Source: Cognatilysobacter bugurensis (GTDB taxonomy: Bacteria > Pseudomonadota > Gammaproteobacteria > Xanthomonadales > Xanthomonadaceae). Taken from it: 64,000 nucleotides of DNA. Both the position numbers and the translations under genes were made by a program. The stretch is from contig NZ_BMYD01000001.1 in the NCBI RefSeq assembly GCF_014652095.1, forward strand, positions 1,465,466-1,529,465. The letters are read 5' to 3'. The notes under the pieces are model-generated. The model was not told the origin of the DNA. It was given only the letters and a program-made list of their open reading frames with translations, and made no database searches. Below, one piece after another: positions 62,085 through 64,000 of the stretch (position 1 is the first letter of the stretch; every line of letters begins with the position of its first letter).

Positions 62085-62963
62085 TCACGCGTGGCGGCGC
62101 GCCCAGGCGTCGATCACACGCGAAAGCGCCTGCACACCGTCGGTCAGCGCGGCGGGGCCGGGCTGCAGGATCAGCGGCGATTTGATTTCGTGCAGCTCGC
62201 CGTCGCGCACGGCCGGGATCGCGTCCCAGCCCGGCCGCGCCGCGACCTTCTCGGGGCGGAACTTCTTGCCGCACCACGAGCCGAAGATGATGTCGGGCGC
62301 ACGCGGCACGACCGGATCGGTCGTCGCGAGGATGCGGTTTTTCGCGAGCGATTCGTTTGCGAGCTCGGGAAACACGTCGTCGCCGCCGGCGATACGCATG
62401 AGCTCGACGACCCAGCGGATGCCGGTGATCAGCGGCTCGTCCCACTCTTCGAAATAGACCTTCGGCCGCCGCGGCAGCGTGGCCGCCTGCGCTTCGATGG
62501 CATCGAGCCCGCGCTGCAGTTCGTCGGCATACGCATTGGCCTGGTCGGCGACGCCGACGAGTGCGCCGAGCCGGCGGATGTAATCGAGGATGCCGGGGAC
62601 GCTGCGGTGGTTGCTGATCCACACCTCGACGCCGTGACGGATCAATGCGGACGCAATGTCGGCCTGGATGTCGGAAAACCCGACCACGAAGTCCGGCTCG
62701 AGCCGCAGGATCTCGTCGATCTTCGCGCTCGTGAACGCGCTGACCTTGGGCTTTTCCTTGCGCGCGATCGCGGGGCGCACGGTGAAACCGCTGATGCCGA
62801 CGATGCGGTGCTGCTGCCCGAGGGCGTACAGCGTCTCGGTCGGCTCTTCGGTGAGGCAGACGATGCGCTGCGGGCCGACCGCGCCCGCCGTGACCGGCGG
62901 GGCGGCGCTATCGGCCGCGTGCGCCGCCGTCGAACGCGCGACGTCGGAATCGGGCGCCGTCAC
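62085..62963 (-). CDS. Helical-backbone metal/cobalamin-binding protein, BtuF-like
   Basis: 292 residues from a GTG that overlaps the pdxH stop (GTGA). The TroA/BtuF-like fold shows in [39 protein letters not shown], a long linker helix with [18 protein letters not shown], and [26 protein letters not shown] C-terminal sequence. There is no signal peptide with this start, unusual for a periplasmic binding protein. Similar leaderless proteins are annotated as cobalamin-binding. No transporter genes are adjacent. Confidence 0.8.
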   Translation of the reverse strand: MTAPDSDVARSTAAHAADSAAPPVTAGAVGPQRIVCLTEEPTETLYALGQQHRIVGISGFTVRPAIARKEKPKVSAFTSAKIDEILRLEPDFVVGFSDIQADIASALIRHGVEVWISNHRSVPGILDYIRRLGALVGVADQANAYADELQRGLDAIEAQAATLPRRPKVYFEEWDEPLITGIRWVVELMRIAGGDDVFPELANESLAKNRILATTDPVVPRAPDIIFGSWCGKKFRPEKVAARPGWDAIPAVRDGELHEIKSPLILQPGPAALTDGVQALSRVIDAWARRHA

Positions 62964-63559
62964 GGATAGAGCATCCGCTTCGACCACGCGCCGGTGAGGT
63001 CGCCCTCGTACAGCCAGCGCTCGTGCAGCCGGTATGCGGCGCCGAACCAGAACTCGATGCGCTCGGGCTTCACGCGCAGGCCCGTCCAGCGCAGCGGGCG
63101 CGGCACGTCGCGGCCGTCGAACTCGCGCTCGACGTGCGCCAGGCGTTCGACGAACGCATCCGGCGACTCGAGCGTCTCCGACTGCTTCGACGCCCACGCA
63201 CCGAGCTGGCTGCCGCGCGGGCGACTGGCGAAGTACGCGTCGGCCTCGTCGTCGGAGACGGTCTCGACCGCGCCTTCGATGCGCACCTGGATGCCTTCAC
63301 GCACACGCGGCCAATGGAACAGCAGCGCGGCGTGCGGGTTGGCCTGCAGGTCACGCCCCTTGCGGCCGTCGAGATGCGTGTAGAACACGAAGCCGCGCGC
63401 GTCGTGCGCCTTGAGCAGCACCATGCGCACGGACGGGCGGGCGTCCAGGCCGGCGGTGGCCACCGCCATCGCGGTGGGATCGGGCTCGCCGGCAATGCGC
63501 GCTTCTTCGAACAGCGCGTCGAACGTGGCGAGGGCGTCGTCGAGCAGGGCAGTCGTCAT
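62960..63559 (-). CDS. pdxH: Pyridoxamine 5'-phosphate oxidase
   Basis: 199 residues with FMN-binding [20 protein letters not shown], the [18 protein letters not shown] segment, [17 protein letters not shown] and the C-terminal [22 protein letters not shown]...W. It ends with a Pro (RMLYP) as in most family members. It oxidises PNP and PMP to PLP. It is divergent from aroK. Confidence 0.96.
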   Translation of the reverse strand: MTTALLDDALATFDALFEEARIAGEPDPTAMAVATAGLDARPSVRMVLLKAHDARGFVFYTHLDGRKGRDLQANPHAALLFHWPRVREGIQVRIEGAVETVSDDEADAYFASRPRGSQLGAWASKQSETLESPDAFVERLAHVEREFDGRDVPRPLRWTGLRVKPERIEFWFGAAYRLHERWLYEGDLTGAWSKRMLYP

Positions 63560-63625
63560 GTGCGCATTGTGGCGCTGCACGCGCATGGATGCATGCACGC
63601 CGCGAGCGGTTGCTAGCATGCGGGC

Positions 63626-64000
63626 ATGGATGGTTCCCGCCCGCTCGTACTCGTCGGCCCGATGGGCGCCGGCAAGAGCACCGTTGGCCGATGCCTTGCA
63701 CAGCGCCTGGGGCGTGCGTTCGTCGACCTCGACGCCGAGATCGAACAACGCGCTCAGACGACGGTCGCGCGGATCTTCGAGCGCGACGGTGAGCCGGCGT
63801 TCCGGGCGCTGGAGCGCGACACCCTCGCGCAGCAGCTCGACGCTCGGGCATGCGTGATCGCGACCGGCGGCGGCGCGGTGCTCGATCCGGTTTCGCGCGA
63901 TCGCCTGCGCGAGTGCGCGGACGTGGTGCACCTGCATGCGGGCGTCGACGCGCAACTGCGGCGGCTCGAGGGCGACGCGACCCGGCCCTTGCTCGCGCGC
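63626..64000 (+). CDS. aroK: Shikimate kinase, N-terminal part (runs off the window)
   Basis: The first 125 residues are seen. Walker [10 protein letters not shown] lies at 11-19, DLDAEIEQ carries the shikimate-binding aspartate, and the FRALERD and ATGGGAVLD motifs follow. The frame is still open at the window edge within RPLLAR. It phosphorylates shikimate in the aromatic pathway; aroB is expected just downstream. Confidence 0.95.
   Translation, partial: MDGSRPLVLVGPMGAGKSTVGRCLAQRLGRAFVDLDAEIEQRAQTTVARIFERDGEPAFRALERDTLAQQLDARACVIATGGGAVLDPVSRDRLRECADVVHLHAGVDAQLRRLEGDATRPLLAR

Overview
The window is a GC-rich (roughly two thirds G+C by eye) proteobacterial chromosome segment. Its gene order points to the Gammaproteobacteria, most likely Xanthomonadales/Lysobacterales. 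The evidence is the kdsD-kdsC-lptC-lptA-lptB-rpoN-hpf-ptsN-hprK-rapZ-EIIA-ptsH-ptsI-mgtE block, a fused CysNC, adjacent pilT/pilU with yggS-proC, and dense 1-4 bp start/stop overlaps. This placement is inference from gene content, not a database match. Layout: 1-4.6 kb holds the end of a TonB-dependent receptor, a PepSY membrane protein, HutD, a helix-hairpin-helix protein, an M20 peptidase and a small membrane protein. At 4.6-7.8 kb is a large propeller-sensor diguanylate cyclase. At 7.9-22 kb is an assimilatory sulfate reduction cluster: tauE/safE-cysD-cysNC on the minus strand, cysJ-cysI-cysH on the plus strand, then cysB (minus), cysG and cysK. A cysteine-rich secreted beta-helix gene sits inside it. 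At 22-31.5 kb are a multi-PAS hybrid histidine kinase, amgK-murU (peptidoglycan sugar recycling), an orphan soluble histidine kinase, and a DUF2066/AI-2E/hda operon. At 31.6-34.9 kb is purM-purN with two DUF3108 genes. At 34.9-48.6 kb are murA-ibaG, then the Kdo/Lpt, sigma-54 and regulatory-PTS run ending in mgtE. At 55.3-64 kb are pyrB-yqgF-yqgE, pilT-pilU, yggS-proC-DUF4426, a cobalamin-binding-like protein with pdxH, and the start of aroK. The accessory region is 48.6-55.3 kb, between mgtE and pyrB. It is a chromosomal integron that appears complete. It has an integron-type tyrosine integrase (intI, minus strand) with all catalytic residues and the IntI-specific insertion, and an attI-like core at 50516. 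Eight recognisable attC sites follow, six of 60 bp and two of 117 bp, and then at least two badly decayed ones. The cassettes all read on the plus strand and carry small genes, mostly of unknown function: an HNH-like protein, small membrane proteins, a DUF1871-like protein, a secreted protein and a TonB C-terminal-domain protein. Decay increases toward the pyrB end, where two cassettes carry broken genes. A degraded fragment of ptsI lies between mgtE and intI. How parts work together: the cys genes take sulfate through APS, PAPS and sulfite to sulfide and cysteine, with CysG supplying siroheme to CysI and CysB as likely activator. HprK, HPr, PtsI, EIIA-Man and PtsN form a phosphotransfer chain with no sugar permease in view, next to rpoN and rapZ. 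KdsD/KdsC and LptA/B/C make Kdo and move LPS to the outer membrane.
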